A DNA stretch of 64,000 nt from Pyronema omphalodes (GCA_024516155.1 JAJJXM010000032.1:558001-622000), one strand, 5' to 3'; counted from the first letter of the stretch, positions 48,442 through 58,706 are shown. Translations and numbers: made by a program. Notes: generated by a model not told the origin, from the sequence alone.

Positions 48442-48581
48442 TGTCACGGCTCGAGAATTATTACCTTCCCCCTCCTCGTCATTCATTCACCTATTATCAT
48501 TCGCTTCATTATCCAGCACTCGTTTGTTTATTTATTTCTATTATCCTTCGGTCTTCGATCATCACTCGTCACTCGCCTGGG

Positions 48582-49030
48582 TTAGGGTTGCGCTCAATTC
48601 CCAAATTGTCAAAAAGGTCACGTGACTTATCCCCAGGGTTAGGGGTCAGCTCGGATCCCTTTTCGGAAATTCCATACCTACGGTCTACCGATCATCTTAT
48701 CCGATTAGATAAGATCGGTCACGTGTTCTAATCAATAGTAGATCAGTATGCACGCGCACTGGTCTACTAATATGCGCACACGTGACTAGGGCTAGGGCAC
48801 GATCATCTTATCGATAAGATAAGATCTAGTCATGTGACCTTATCAGTATTGCACCATCTTTCCAATCGCAGCTGATCTGGTTTCACGTGACTAGGGTTAG
48901 GGTTGCACCCGCACGCACACAAACTAGGGTTAGGTTTGTGACCGTACGCGCACAGCTAGGGTTAGGGTTACGGACACACGCGCACAATTAGGGTTACGGA
49001 AGCGCGCGCGTGACTACGCTTAGGGTTACG
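48582..49030 (+). promoter_or_regulatory. Cluster of TTAGGG, GATA and CACGTG motifs in LTR U3
   Basis: Several telomere-like GGGTTAGGG/CTAGGGTTAGGG words (near 48580, 48637, 48892, 48925, 48954, 48987 and 49019) are interleaved with CTTATCCGATTAGATAAG and CTTATCGATAAGATAAG (GATA-factor type sites, 48697-48835) and several TCACGTGAC-type palindromes (near 48619, 48720, 48779 and 48885). The same cluster is in the right LTR. Binding by Rap1/Tbf1-like, GATA or bHLH factors is inference. Confidence 0.55.
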
Positions 49031-49112
49031 CTAGCGCGCACGCGAAGCACGCTACCGCGCACGCGAGTTACGCTATCGCGCACGCGAGATACGCTAACGA
49101 GCGCGCGACGAG
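48990..49112 (+). repeat. GC-rich alternating purine-pyrimidine minisatellite in the LTR
   Basis: About four variants of a ~21-bp unit (CGCGCACGCGA, then AGCACGCTAC / GTTACGCTAT / GATACGCTAA). Long alternating CG/CA stretches such as GCGCGCACGCG are the type of sequence that can adopt left-handed DNA (general knowledge). The same tract is in the right LTR. Confidence 0.75.
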
Positions 49113-49250
49113 GCTGTGCACGCAAACACGCTAATTTGGTACGAACGCGTTAGCGCGTCTAGAACGCGCAACCGCGACCGCATTGTTTACTTAGTTATTT
49201 TTCGGGAAAATTCTGCAAGTAGTGGCTCGGCGTGTAAGGAGGAAAAATTG

Positions 49251-49260
49251 TATATAAGAG
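49251..49260 (+). promoter_or_regulatory. LTR TATA box
   Basis: TATATAAGAG about 810 bp into the LTR. The same element is at 55515-55524 in the right LTR. It probably marks the U3/R boundary a short way downstream. Confidence 0.65.
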
Positions 49261-49581
49261 GATTGTTTCTTTGTTTGTTTATTTTGTTTTTCTTTTCTCC
49301 TTACACAGTTATTTGTTTATTTACAAATTCAAATACTTTGTCGAAAATCTTTGTTTACGTCCTCGTTCTCGTCCCCGTCTTTGGATCTCTTTGTCCCTTG
49401 AAATCCTTGTTTATTTCCTTAACTTCTAAACACAGAAAGTCTTTAAGTTGATGCTAGACACAGCTTAAGAGTTTCTAACGTTGAAGTTATTATAAGGATA
49501 TATCCATTGAACTCAAGAGTGAATAATTGAGAAGAGCCCTCAGGTTCTCCGTCAGCTATCTCTCCCTTGTTCGCCGTTACA

Positions 49582-50950
49582 ACATAACTGTGTAATCAAG
49601 ACCTGCCGGCTCTACCGTCAACTCTCGATTACAGCAAGCTTTACATGCTTCACAACCTCTGGTTCTACGAATTCATCAATCTATTACCGATCTTCCGTTC
49701 CCTCGAAAACCCCGTCGTCCTTGACGAAATCGAAATTGCTCGACAACTCGGAAACGAATACGCAGCAACTCGAATTCAATACAACGACGAAACCAACATC
49801 TGGCACCTCCGTTAATCCCTCGAAATGGACCAAAACAACAAGGTCGTCGTGGCCCTGTACCTCAACGAAGCCGAAAGGTTAGAGGTCGAACAGGACCCTA
49901 CGAAGATCAAATTGGTCCGTAACGCCGTAAAAGAATACGAACGAGACTGTCAACTTCAGGGACGACCTTCGAGCCGAACTCACAGAAGCTCGAAAGGACA
50001 ACTCCCTCTACGCTCAACGAATTACCGATTTGGAAAGGGATCTCGAAAGCGCCAACGCCTCCGTTCGACTCCTACAAGCCCTTACGAAAAACGGTCCCCT
50101 TCCGAATACCCGTCCCATCGAATTACCCCACCCACCTGAGTTCTCTGGTGAACGCAAGGAACTCCTTGAACTTCATCTCGAAGGTCAGATCCAAGCTCGC
50201 CGGAGATTCCTCCCGTTTTACCGACGATCAACATAAGCTACGTTATACTTATGGATATCTCAAAGGCAACGCTCAGAATCAAATTCAACCCTACGTCCTT
50301 ACAGATAAGATTAAGCTTAAGGACGTTGAGGCTCTCATTACAATTCTGGAAGCTGCCTTCGGAGATCCCTGATCAAGTTGGTACTGCATCTGCGGAATTG
50401 GATAAACTTCAACAGGGCAACCGTGAGTTTAGCCAATACTACGCAGAATTCCAACGATTAATGGCCATCTTGAACTACGACGAAAACGCAAAGAAGGCTG
50501 CTCTGAAGCGTGGACTCTCTCGAGACCTTCAGACCAGTCTTGTTTACCAAGCCGAAGAACCTCAGAACTTCACCAAATTTGTGGATCCTTTGTATGAAGC
50601 TAGATTACAGAATTCGAGCTCATTCAAACACCACAAAGCGGCACGTTTCTTCGGTCCCCAGTCGTTCCAGCTCCACGCCGTCTCGCCCGGCGTCCCACCC
50701 AACGAATACCAATAGTGGTAATTACGGATCGGCCCCCATGGACCTATCAGCTTCCCAAAAGGCTCAGAACCAACGCCGTCGTGATGAACGAATGGCTAAG
50801 GGACTTTGTCTTTATTGTGGATCAGCCGATCATTTCAAGAACGAATGTTCTACGTTGGCAGCAAACAACTCCCGCAAGATTCGCCTAGCCGCCGCCGAGG
50901 TTTTGGATATTCCAACAAACCCCGACGTCGACCAGGGAAAAGAGTAGTCC
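49582..50950 (+). pseudogene. Chromovirus gag region, several frameshifts
   Basis: Leader DNA after the LTR (no tRNA primer-binding site recognised at 49582-49600), then a short frame from ATG 49644 to TAA 49815 (MLHNLWFYEFINLLPIFRSL..), then ATG 49825 (MDQNNKVVVALYLNEAERLE..). The capsid-like part reads across successive frames: ..ITDLERDLESANASVRLLQA.., ..ISKVRSKLAGDSSRFTDDQH.., ..DQVGTASAELDKLQQGNREF... It ends with a zinc knuckle CLYCGSADHFKNEC (CX2CX4HX4C) near 50810-50850. Frame changes fall near 49970, 50165, 50370, 50690 and 50900. Each change keeps the coding sense in the next frame, so small indels broke an otherwise complete gag. Confidence 0.85.
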
Positions 50951-51712
50951 ATCAACAGCCTGTTGGCTCTGTTGTTGGACCAGCCCCTGCCTCGTCTTTC
51001 GTTTCATCTCAGGAAATCGTTTATGTATCCGCTAGTTCTTTGTCAAGTAAACAAGAAAACGAATTGGATGGGAATCATTTGGTCGTGCCATGTACACTAA
51101 CTGAACACAATACCAAGATCGATACTCATGCTCTCGTAGACTGCGGATGCACAGGAATTTCCTTCATGAACGAAGACTTCGCACGCCAACACAACTTCCC
51201 CCGTTATCAATTGAAAAACCCCAAAATGGTCGAAGGTAATTGATGGACGACCTATTTCATCAGGAGACATCACCGAATACGTTGAAGTCGAATGTACAAT
51301 AGGAGACCATCATGAATTACTAACTGCCTACGTTACTCGGCTTGGTCATTATCCCCTCGTTTTAGGAATCCCATGGCTTCGTAAACACGATGTTACAATA
51401 AACTTCGCCGATAACGATATCAAATTCTCATCACCGAACTGCCTCCCCCACCGAACCACGTTAACACCCACCCCTGTTAAGGGTATTGCTCCGAAACAAC
51501 AGAATAAGATCTGTGCCATTTCAGCTACGACGTTTCGACGCATTGTAAACAATGCCAACAACCGTTACGGAAAAGTCGAACAATTCTCCTTATCTTTGAA
51601 TGAAATCACCACAGCTCTTCAACCAGAGAAAGAGGAACCGGATCTTAAGACTATTGTACCACCCGAATATCACCAGTACTTGGGAATCTTCGAAAAAGTC
51701 AACGCCGACTAA
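50951..51712 (+). pseudogene. Chromovirus protease and linker, frameshifted
   Basis: An aspartic protease with active-site motif ALVDCGCTGISFMN (D-C-G in place of the common D-S/T-G; DCG-type sites are known in Ty3/gypsy elements). The frame changes at about 51238, and the next frame reads VIDGRPISSGDITEYVEVEC, continuing LGHYPLVLGIPWLRKHDVTI, the usual end of the protease and linker. Another frame change near 51710 precedes the RT. Confidence 0.8.
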
Positions 51713-53639
51713 GTTACCGCCCCATCGACCGTCGGATCACAAGATATCACTCGTCGATGGTTTTCAGCCTCCCTTCGGTCCTCTTTACTCCCTATCACGT
51801 CCAGAGTTGGAGGAATTGAAACGTTGGTTAGATGAGAACCTTACCAAAGGTTTCATCCGTGCTTCCTCGTCCCCAGCGGCCGCTCCCATTCTTTTCGTAA
51901 AGAAAGGCGATGGTTCATTACGTTTGGTGGTCGATTATCGTGGAATCAACGCCGGAACGATCAAGAATCGCTACCCTCTTCCCCTGATGCAGGATACCTT
52001 AATGAACCTTTCAAGAGCTAAGTGGTTCACTAAGCTCGACATTAGGGGGGCGTATAACTTAATACGTATGGCAAATGGGGAAGAATGGAAAACCGCTTTT
52101 CGTACCCGGTACGGATTATTCGAATCATTGGTTATGCCCTTCGGACTTACCAATGCCCCTGCTACGTTTCAGAACTTCATTAACGACGTATTGGCACCTT
52201 ACCTTGATCGATTCTGCACTGCCTATTTGGATGACACCCTGATCTATTCGGATAATCTCGAAGAACATAAACAACATGTTAAATTGATTCTCGAAGCATT
52301 CGAAAAAGCAGGGTTACATCTCAAACCAGAGAAATGCGAGTTCCACCAGAAGGAAGTAAAGTACTTAGGACTCATCATTAGTACAGAAGGTATAAAGATG
52401 GATCCTGAGAAGATTACTGCAGTTCGAGATTGGGAATCTCCCCGGAACCTCAAAGATGTTAGAGCGTTTTTGGGATTTGCAAACTTCTATCGACGTTTCG
52501 TTAAGAACTATTCAAAAATAGTCCAACCTCTTACGTTACTCACACGTAAAGGAGTTCCTTTCGTCTGGTCAGAATCCCAACAACAGGCCTTTGAGGAATT
52601 GAAATCAACATTTACATCCGCCCCCGTTTTGGCTCGTTTCGACCCAGACCGGGATGTTATTGTCGAAACCGATGCTTCTGATTATGTCTCCGCCGGAGTT
52701 CTTTCTCAATATGATGATGAAGGAATCTTACATCCTATTGCTTACTTCTCAAAGAAACATTCCCCCGCTGAATGTAATTATGAGATATACGATAAAGAAC
52801 TCATGGCTATCGTCCGGGCCTTCGAGGAATGGCGTCCCGAATTGCAATCTGTTATTAACCCCATCCGAGTACTGTCAGATCATAAGAATCTGGAATATTT
52901 CACTTCGACAAAGCTCTTGAACCGCCGTCAAGCCCGTTGGTCCCAGTTCTTGTCTCAGTTTAATTTTAAGATTGTTTACCGCCCCGGTACCGCAGGCGGT
53001 AAACCAGACGCACTGACTCGTCGATCCGGAGATCTGCCTAAAGAGGGGGATGAACGCTCCCTAGAGAACCACACAACGATCATTAAGCCAGAGAATATCC
53101 TTCACGCTGCGGCTGTTACCCCCAGTAATCAACAAACAATAACGAATTCGCAACAAACCGTAATACCGGACCCACAACAAACAAACCCCACCTTATCCCA
53201 GCTCTTCACGGAAGCCTACGAGAAAGACCCATTCCCCATTAAGGTTATTGAAATGCTAAACAATAACACTCGTTATTGTAAAGACATTACATTAGCTGAA
53301 TGTACAGTAAACAATAACCGTTTATTCTACCGGGGATGTTTATGGGTCCCGAATTACGAACCCCTACGATTACACCTAATGCAACAACACCACGACTCTC
53401 CTACGGCTGGACACCCAGGTAGATCTAAAACATTAGAATACCTCTCAAGAACCTATACGTGGCCCCAGATGAGGACAGACGTGGAAAGATATATTCGAAA
53501 TTGTCATACCTGCCAACGTTCGAAACCTACCAGACATGCCCCGTTTGGTATCCTACGTCCACTACCTATTCCAGAAAGACCCTTGGCAGGACATATCAAT
53601 GGACTTCGTAACAGGATTACCGTGGTCCAATGGGTGTGA
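51600..53639 (+). pseudogene. Chromovirus reverse transcriptase, RNase H and integrase zinc domain
   Basis: An open frame whose genuine pol sequence starts near 51712 (KLPPHRPSDHKISLVDGFQP). RT motifs: LRLVVDYRGIN (~residue 115), KLDIRGAYNLIR (~145), VMPFGLTNAPATFQNFIN (~175) and the catalytic YLDD (~215). RNase H: VETDASDY (~355), DKELMAIVRAFEEW (~400), LSDHKNLEYF (~425). The integrase HHCC zinc finger (HHDSPTAGH..NCHTCQRSK) ends the genuine frame near 53545; the last ~25 codons are out of frame. Catalytic residues appear intact. Confidence 0.92.
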
Positions 53640-54666
53640 TGCAATTTGGGTAGTTGTGGATAGATTAACCAAAGAACGACATCTGATTGCCTGTCGAACA
53701 GACATCGACGCAAAGGAATTATCGTCTTTGTTTATTACCCACATCTTTCGATTGCATGGACTCCCTCTTACCATTATCTCTGATCGAGGACCTCAATTCG
53801 CTGCTTTGTTTTGGAAGAATCTCTGTCGACGTTTGGGAATCGAGCCTCGATTATCTACAGCATTCCATCCTCAAACGGACGGCCAAACAGAACGAATGAA
53901 CGCCATTATGGAACAATACCTCCGAGCTCACGTCAACTATCTTCAAGACGATTGGGCTGATTGGTTACCATTAGCGGAATTCGCTGCGAATAACCAAGCA
54001 TCCGAGACAACGGGAACTTCCCCGTTCTTTGCTAATAAAGGATTCGACCCCCGTTGTCAATTCGATTTACTTCCAGCAGCTACGAACGATGTAAACGATC
54101 GACGGGCCCTCACAACTTCGAAAACCCTCGCCGAAATCCATAACCATTTACGAGCTGAGATCAACAGAGCTAATCTACGTTATCAAGAGAATGCCGATAA
54201 ACATCGACTCCCGTCACCGAATTATCAGCCCGGAGATCTGGTATGGATGAATGCCCGTAATTGGAAAACCCGTCGACCCTCCCGGAAATTAGACAACAAA
54301 CGTTACGGACCCCTCAAGATTATCGCCAAAGTATCCCCCTATGCCTATCGATTAGAACTACCTCCGACAATGAAATGTCACAACGTTCAACATGTTTCCT
54401 TATTGGAACCCGCTGCGAATGACCCCTACCCCGGTCAACAATCAGACCCACCACCCCCGGTGGAAATCGACGGTGAAGACGAATACTTCATCGAAGCTAT
54501 CCTCGACTCCCGAATTCACCGGAAGAAACTTCAGTATATGGTTAAATGGGTTGGATACGATATGCCCGATTGGGAACCCGCCGAACTCCATTTCGACAGT
54601 AAAGCCGTTGACGACTTTCATAAAAAGTATCCCGATAAACCGGGACCCCTCCCCAACTTATCTTAG
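53536..54666 (+). pseudogene. Chromovirus integrase core and chromodomain
   Basis: In the next frame: the DDE core SMDFVTGLPW, ISDRGPQFAA and DGQTERMNAIMEQYLR (the three acidic residues are present). A GPY/F-like region follows (NKRYGPLKIIAKVSPYAYRL). A C-terminal chromodomain comes last: EYFIEAILDSRIHRKKLQYM, VKWVGYDMPDWEPAE, about residues 313-360, with its aromatic residues in place. Chromodomains of such elements direct integration to silent chromatin (family knowledge), consistent with landing in a dead LINE. It is separated from the RT frame by one frame change near 53545-53580. Confidence 0.92.
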
Positions 54667-54689
54667 AAGTTACTTCGCCGGAGCTCAGT

Positions 54690-54705
54690 CCAAGAAGGGG
54701 GATCC
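54690..54705 (+). other. Probable polypurine tract
   Basis: AAGAAGGGGGATCC directly abuts the right LTR (TGTCA at 54706). This is the expected site and composition for the plus-strand primer. Confidence 0.75.
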
Positions 54706-55845
54706 TGTCACGGCTCGAGAATTATTACCTTCCCCCTCCTCGTCATTCATTCACCTATTATCATTCGCTTCATTATCCAGCACTCGTTTGTTTATTTATT
54801 TCTATTATCCTTCGGTCTTCGATCATCACTCGTCACTCGCCTGGGTTAGGGTTGCGCTCAATTCCCAAATTGTCAAAAAGGTCACGTGACTTATCCCCAG
54901 GGTTAGGGGTCAGCTCGGATCCCTTTTCGGAAATTCCATACCTACGGTCTACCGATCATCTTATCCGATTAGATAAGATCGGTCACGTGTTCTAATCAAT
55001 AGTAGATCAGTATGCACGCGCACTGGTCTACTAATATGCGCACACGTGACTAGGGCTAGGGCACGATCATCTTATCGATAAGATAAGATCTAGTCATGTG
55101 ACCTTATCAGTATTGCACCATCTTTCCAATCGCAGCTGATCTGGTTTCACGTGACTAGGGTTAGGGTTGCACCCGCACGCACACAAACTAGGGTTAGGTT
55201 TGTGACCGTACGCGCACAGCTAGGGTTAGGGTTACGGACGCACGCGCACGATTAGGGTTACGGAAGCGCGCGCGTGACTACGCTTAGGGTTACGCTAGCG
55301 CGCACGCGAAGCACGCTACCGCGCACGCGAGTTACGCTATCGCGCACGCGAGATACGCTAACGAGCGCGCGACGAGGCTGTGCACGCAAACACGCTAATT
55401 TGGTACGAACGCGTTAGCGCGTCTAGAACGCGCAACCGCGACCGCGTTGTTTACTTAGTTATTTTTCGGGAAAATTCTGCAAGTAGTGGCTCGGCGTGTA
55501 AGGAGGAAAAATTGTATATAAGAGGATTGTTTCTTTGTTTGTTTATTTTGTTTTTCTTTTCTCCTTACACAGTTATTTGTTTATTTACAAATTCAAATAC
55601 TTTGTCGAAAATCTTTGTTTACGTCCTCGTTCTCGTCCCCGTCTTTGGATCTCTTTGTCCCTTGAAATCCTTGTTTATTTCCTTAACTTCTAAACACAGA
55701 AAGTCTTTAAGTTGATGCTAGACACAGCTTAAGAGTTTCTAACGTTGAAGTTATTATAAGGATATATCCATTGAACTCAAGAGTGAATAATTGAGAAGAG
55801 CCCTCAGGTTCTCCGTCAGCTATCTCTCCCTTGTTCGCCGTTACA
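54706..55845 (+). repeat. Right LTR, 1140 bp
   Basis: Same boundaries, length and motif content as the left LTR. It differs at three sites where it carries CpG and the left LTR carries CpA. The TATA box is at 55515-55524. Confidence 0.95.
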
Positions 55846-55850
55846 GGCGT
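55846..55850. repeat. LTR-element target-site duplication, right copy
   Basis: GGCGT, identical to 48437-48441. Confidence 0.9.
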
Positions 55851-56911
55851 TGCGTGCGGTTCGGTATTCCTCTAGGCACAACTCGTTTCTTCGTTGTTTC
55901 CACCTCTTGCGAGCTTGTGTCATGAGTTTCTTAGTTTCACGAAGCTCCGGGGTCCACCATCTCTTTGCTCGGGGGGAGTGTTGGATCATCGGGGTTGAGG
56001 ACTGGGCAGCCTATTGGATTGTGAGTTGAAGCGAGGCTGCCCATTCGTCTAGGTTGGCATGAGTTGGGTTTTGTTGGAGTATTCTCCATCGGGGATTGAG
56101 GTTGGAGGAGAGTTTCGTGAGGGCTTCCGCGAACTCATCCCAGTTTGTTCGTTTCCAATTCAGTCGAGGGGTGAGGTTGGTGTAGTCCACATCTGGGTGT
56201 TGAGAACGAATCTGGAAACGCACGACCTCGTGGTCTGAGCCCGTCGTGGCTTCTTCGTCCACACACCAGTTTTGTACTTCTTCGTGCATTGCCGGGGAGG
56301 AGAGAGTTAGATCGAGGACTGATGATCCACGGCCTGTCTTGAAGTGGTAGGTTGGTGTATCTGGGGTGTTTGCCAGATGCCATCCTTCGTTCTCGATCAG
56401 GTTCACTAACTCATCCGCTCGGGCAATGCGTTTGAGGTGGCTGTTCCATAAGGGGTGGTGGGCGTTCATATCTCCTGTGATTACGCACCGATTGGGTAGG
56501 GAAAGGGGGGTGAGGGATCTCGGAATGGTGTATAGTTTCGTTTGGGGGTCCCATTCGTTGTAGATGTTGATGAGGTAGAAGGAGGGGATGAGTGGAGTTT
56601 GTACCTCCAGGATCTGGATGTCGGGGTCGGGGCAAATGTCAGGGCGGGGGGGTGACGTGGAGGAAGGGGTTTAGGCGGGTCACGTACGCCGCCGTCCTGA
56701 CAGTTGCGCCATTGTGGGCAGGGGGGTAGATGGTGATGAAGTTTGGGTGGGTAGTTACAAAACGAGGGTCTTTAATGTTTGCTTCTTGGATGAGGATTAT
56801 ATCCGCTGTGGGGCCAGCAGAGTTTAGTAATGTGTTTAGAGCGTTACTGCTCCTATTAATATTGTGGGATATGATATTTATGGTGGCTGCTGATTTTTCC
56901 TGTCTATGCAT
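55851..56911 (-). pseudogene. LINE ORF2, 5' part: apurinic endonuclease
   Basis: ORF2 starts at ATG 56911, overlapping the ORF1 stop by 8 bases. Endonuclease motifs: INIISHNINRSSNALNTLL, DIILIQEANI (catalytic Glu), then, after a frameshift in the C7 run at 56646-56652, FYLINIYNEWDP, GDMNAHHPLWN (near 56465), RGSSVLDLTL and GSDHEVVRF (catalytic His). An in-frame TAG stops the frame at 56011-56013 (CAATAG), after which ORF2 continues in the same frame (WWTPELRETKKLMTQARKRW..) to the LTR insertion at 55850. So there are three separate lesions: one frameshift, one nonsense codon and one insertion. Confidence 0.88.
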
Positions 56912-58706
56912 CAGTGATCATAGCGGAGTCAGCGTGTTGGTCGGGAAGGGTTGGGCGGGTGGATCGAGTTTTTTCCCATGACGCTCTCACTATCGCGAGT
57001 CTTACAGGGCATTTAGGATGGAATGCCGGGTGGTTCACATCACTCTGTTGCTCGGATGTGCAGTTGAAGCATTTGGGAGGGGAGTGGGCACAGCTTTTGC
57101 CGGCTCGGGTGGGGCATTCTGGGCAGCGGTGGAGATCAGTTGGGTGGGGTTCGGCGCAGAGAGCGCACACTGGGCTTGCGGTGTTGGGGCAGATGGCGTG
57201 GTGGTGGCCGAAGCGGAGGCAACGGCGGCACTGATCGGTTGGTCGGGCCGAGTGATACTCGGTGACCTTGCGGGGTTCATACCGGATGATTACCTTCGTG
57301 CGTTTGAGCCTTCGGGCGTCATCGGCAGAGGTTAGTGCAATCATCACGCTAGAGGCCGTCTTGCCAATTCTCTTGTCTGGGTGTGTAATATATCTGGGGG
57401 GTTGGGTGAGGTGTACAGCGTTGTTGCGCTCTATTTCAGCTTGAAGGGCTGTCATACCTTCGGGGGTGTCAGGGAAGACGTCAAGGGGAATGCTGTGGAC
57501 AGTTAATTTGTGCCACTTTTCAGCTATGCGGGGGTTGTTAAGGGTCATATGCACAGACTGTGCGGCCTCGTGCATCAGGGGTAGGAATTGGGTGACTTCA
57601 CTTTGGGTGTTGTTGGGGGGGAAGGTCAGGATGAGGCTCCCGCTGGGACTTTTCCGAACGGTCACCACATTGATGTGGGGGGGAGCCTCTGCGTCACGTA
57701 GCGCCCGATTGATCATGTTGCCTACCTGGACCTTGGTATCGTCCGTAAGGTTTTCGGGGTCGGGGCATGGGATGACGACGCTTACAGGGCGGGGGTTTGG
57801 TTCTTTGGGGGGGTTTCTACGGGGGGCGGGGGGGTTGGGTGGGGAGGATGCGGGGGCGGGGTTCTTTCTGTTGGCGGCGTTTTGTGGGTTGTCGTTGAAT
57901 AGCCTACCAGCGACATTGGGGCCTGTCCAGGCCGCTTCACTTGTGGGGGGGGGGAATACGGGGGAGGGGGGCACGGGGATGTTATTCTTGGTGAGAGCTT
58001 CCTCTGCTGCGAAGCAGCGGGTCTTCCAGTAGTTGATGAGGGCAGCAGATTGGGCAGTGTCAGGGGAATTGGGGAGGGGGGAGGGTTCTTTCGGGGCGGA
58101 AGGCTTGTAGTTTGGGACCAGAGTCCGGAGCATGTCTTGGGTTTCGAGCATGATTGCTCTGTCCCTGTCCATCGTGCGGAATGCCTTTGTAATTCGTTCG
58201 TTCGTGTGGCGGTCGGTCTCGCGAGCGCCGTCGGCGTAGGTGGCCACTGCTGATAGGAGGCGTTCGGCGATGGTGACGGGTAGAGTCATCGTTTCGGCGC
58301 GGGGTTCGGTTCGGGAGGTCTGGAGGGCGTCTGCAATCCCGGATTCGTACACGAGTGCACTCTCGGAGGAGGCGTAGGTGGTGGACGGAGCGGCTCGTTT
58401 GAGGGGGTTGACGGTCAGGGCGGGCGTGTCACGTAGGCGAATGGTGTGTTGCGTGCGGGGAGACGTGATCGGGGGGGCTCTGTTCCTGGGGGTCGGTTCG
58501 GGAGTGGCGGTGCGACGAATTGGTGAGGGAGTGGGAGACGCGTCTTCCATTTCGCTTAATTCAGAAGAGTCCAGGTACATTTCGTCATTGATGTCACGTG
58601 CGCCGTGCGGCTCTGCGTTGGCGTGACTGCCGAGGGAGGCCGCCATGAGGGGGTGTTTGTCGGGGGGGATCGGTTTCTTCCTCGCCACAGAGGATCGGGG
58701 GCCCAT
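56904..58706 (-). CDS. LINE ORF1, gag-like nucleic-acid-binding protein, 600 residues
   Basis: The intact ORF1 of the LINE. It has a long Pro/Thr/Ser-rich N-terminal half (for example RRTATPEPTPRNRAPPITSP), then a conserved middle (KWHKLTVHSIPLDVFPDTPE), then a Cys/His region near residues 490-575: CRRCLRFGHHHAIC (a CCHC knuckle), CALCAEPHPTDLHRC, and CFNCTSEQQSDVNHPAFHPKC. Such triple knuckles are usual for Tad1/I/Jockey-type ORF1 proteins, which coat the element RNA. ATG 58706 is the first Met of the frame. The ORF1 end and ORF2 start share GATGCATAG, suggesting coupled reinitiation (inference). Confidence 0.88.
   Translation of the reverse strand: MGPRSSVARKKPIPPDKHPLMAASLGSHANAEPHGARDINDEMYLDSSELSEMEDASPTPSPIRRTATPEPTPRNRAPPITSPRTQHTIRLRDTPALTVNPLKRAAPSTTYASSESALVYESGIADALQTSRTEPRAETMTLPVTIAERLLSAVATYADGARETDRHTNERITKAFRTMDRDRAIMLETQDMLRTLVPNYKPSAPKEPSPLPNSPDTAQSAALINYWKTRCFAAEEALTKNNIPVPPSPVFPPPTSEAAWTGPNVAGRLFNDNPQNAANRKNPAPASSPPNPPAPRRNPPKEPNPRPVSVVIPCPDPENLTDDTKVQVGNMINRALRDAEAPPHINVVTVRKSPSGSLILTFPPNNTQSEVTQFLPLMHEAAQSVHMTLNNPRIAEKWHKLTVHSIPLDVFPDTPEGMTALQAEIERNNAVHLTQPPRYITHPDKRIGKTASSVMIALTSADDARRLKRTKVIIRYEPRKVTEYHSARPTDQCRRCLRFGHHHAICPNTASPVCALCAEPHPTDLHRCPECPTRAGKSCAHSPPKCFNCTSEQQSDVNHPAFHPKCPVRLAIVRASWEKTRSTRPTLPDQHADSAMITDA

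Larger units (their letters stand above)
48442..49581 (+). repeat. Left LTR, 1140 bp
   Basis: Starts TGTCACGGCTCGAG and ends CGCCGTTACA. Same length as the right LTR, with three base differences seen by eye: A at three sites where the right LTR has G, near 48976, 48986 and 49182. The U3 part carries TTAGGG words, GATAAG/CTTATC sites, CACGTG palindromes and a GC-rich alternating tract (about 48990-49110). The TATA box is at 49251. Confidence 0.95.
48442..55845 (+). mobile_element. Ty3/gypsy chromovirus LTR retrotransposon, nested in the LINE
   Basis: A 7404-bp element with two 1140-bp LTRs (TGTCACGG...CGTTACA), a 5-bp target duplication GGCGT (48437-48441 and 55846-55850), gag, protease, RT, RNase H, integrase and a C-terminal chromodomain, all on the plus strand. 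The pol order PR-RT-RH-INT with a chromodomain defines a chromovirus (family knowledge). Removing the element plus one GGCGT rejoins LINE ORF2 in frame (..EYRTARNA / HFRAVRHAK..). The internal region has at least eight frame changes, so it is non-autonomous as it stands. Confidence 0.95.

Noticed and set aside
48582..49030. A true interstitial telomere
   Set aside because: TTAGGG words are scattered and interleaved with other sequence, and recur identically in both LTRs, so they belong to the retroelement.
48442..55845. Endogenous virus with an envelope gene
   Set aside because: No frame follows integrase/chromodomain before the right LTR; the element is a plain chromovirus.
56914..58626. 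Several plus-strand open frames (up to 188 codons)
   Set aside because: Antisense to the LINE ORF1; Gly/Val-rich composition mirrors the Pro-rich ORF1.
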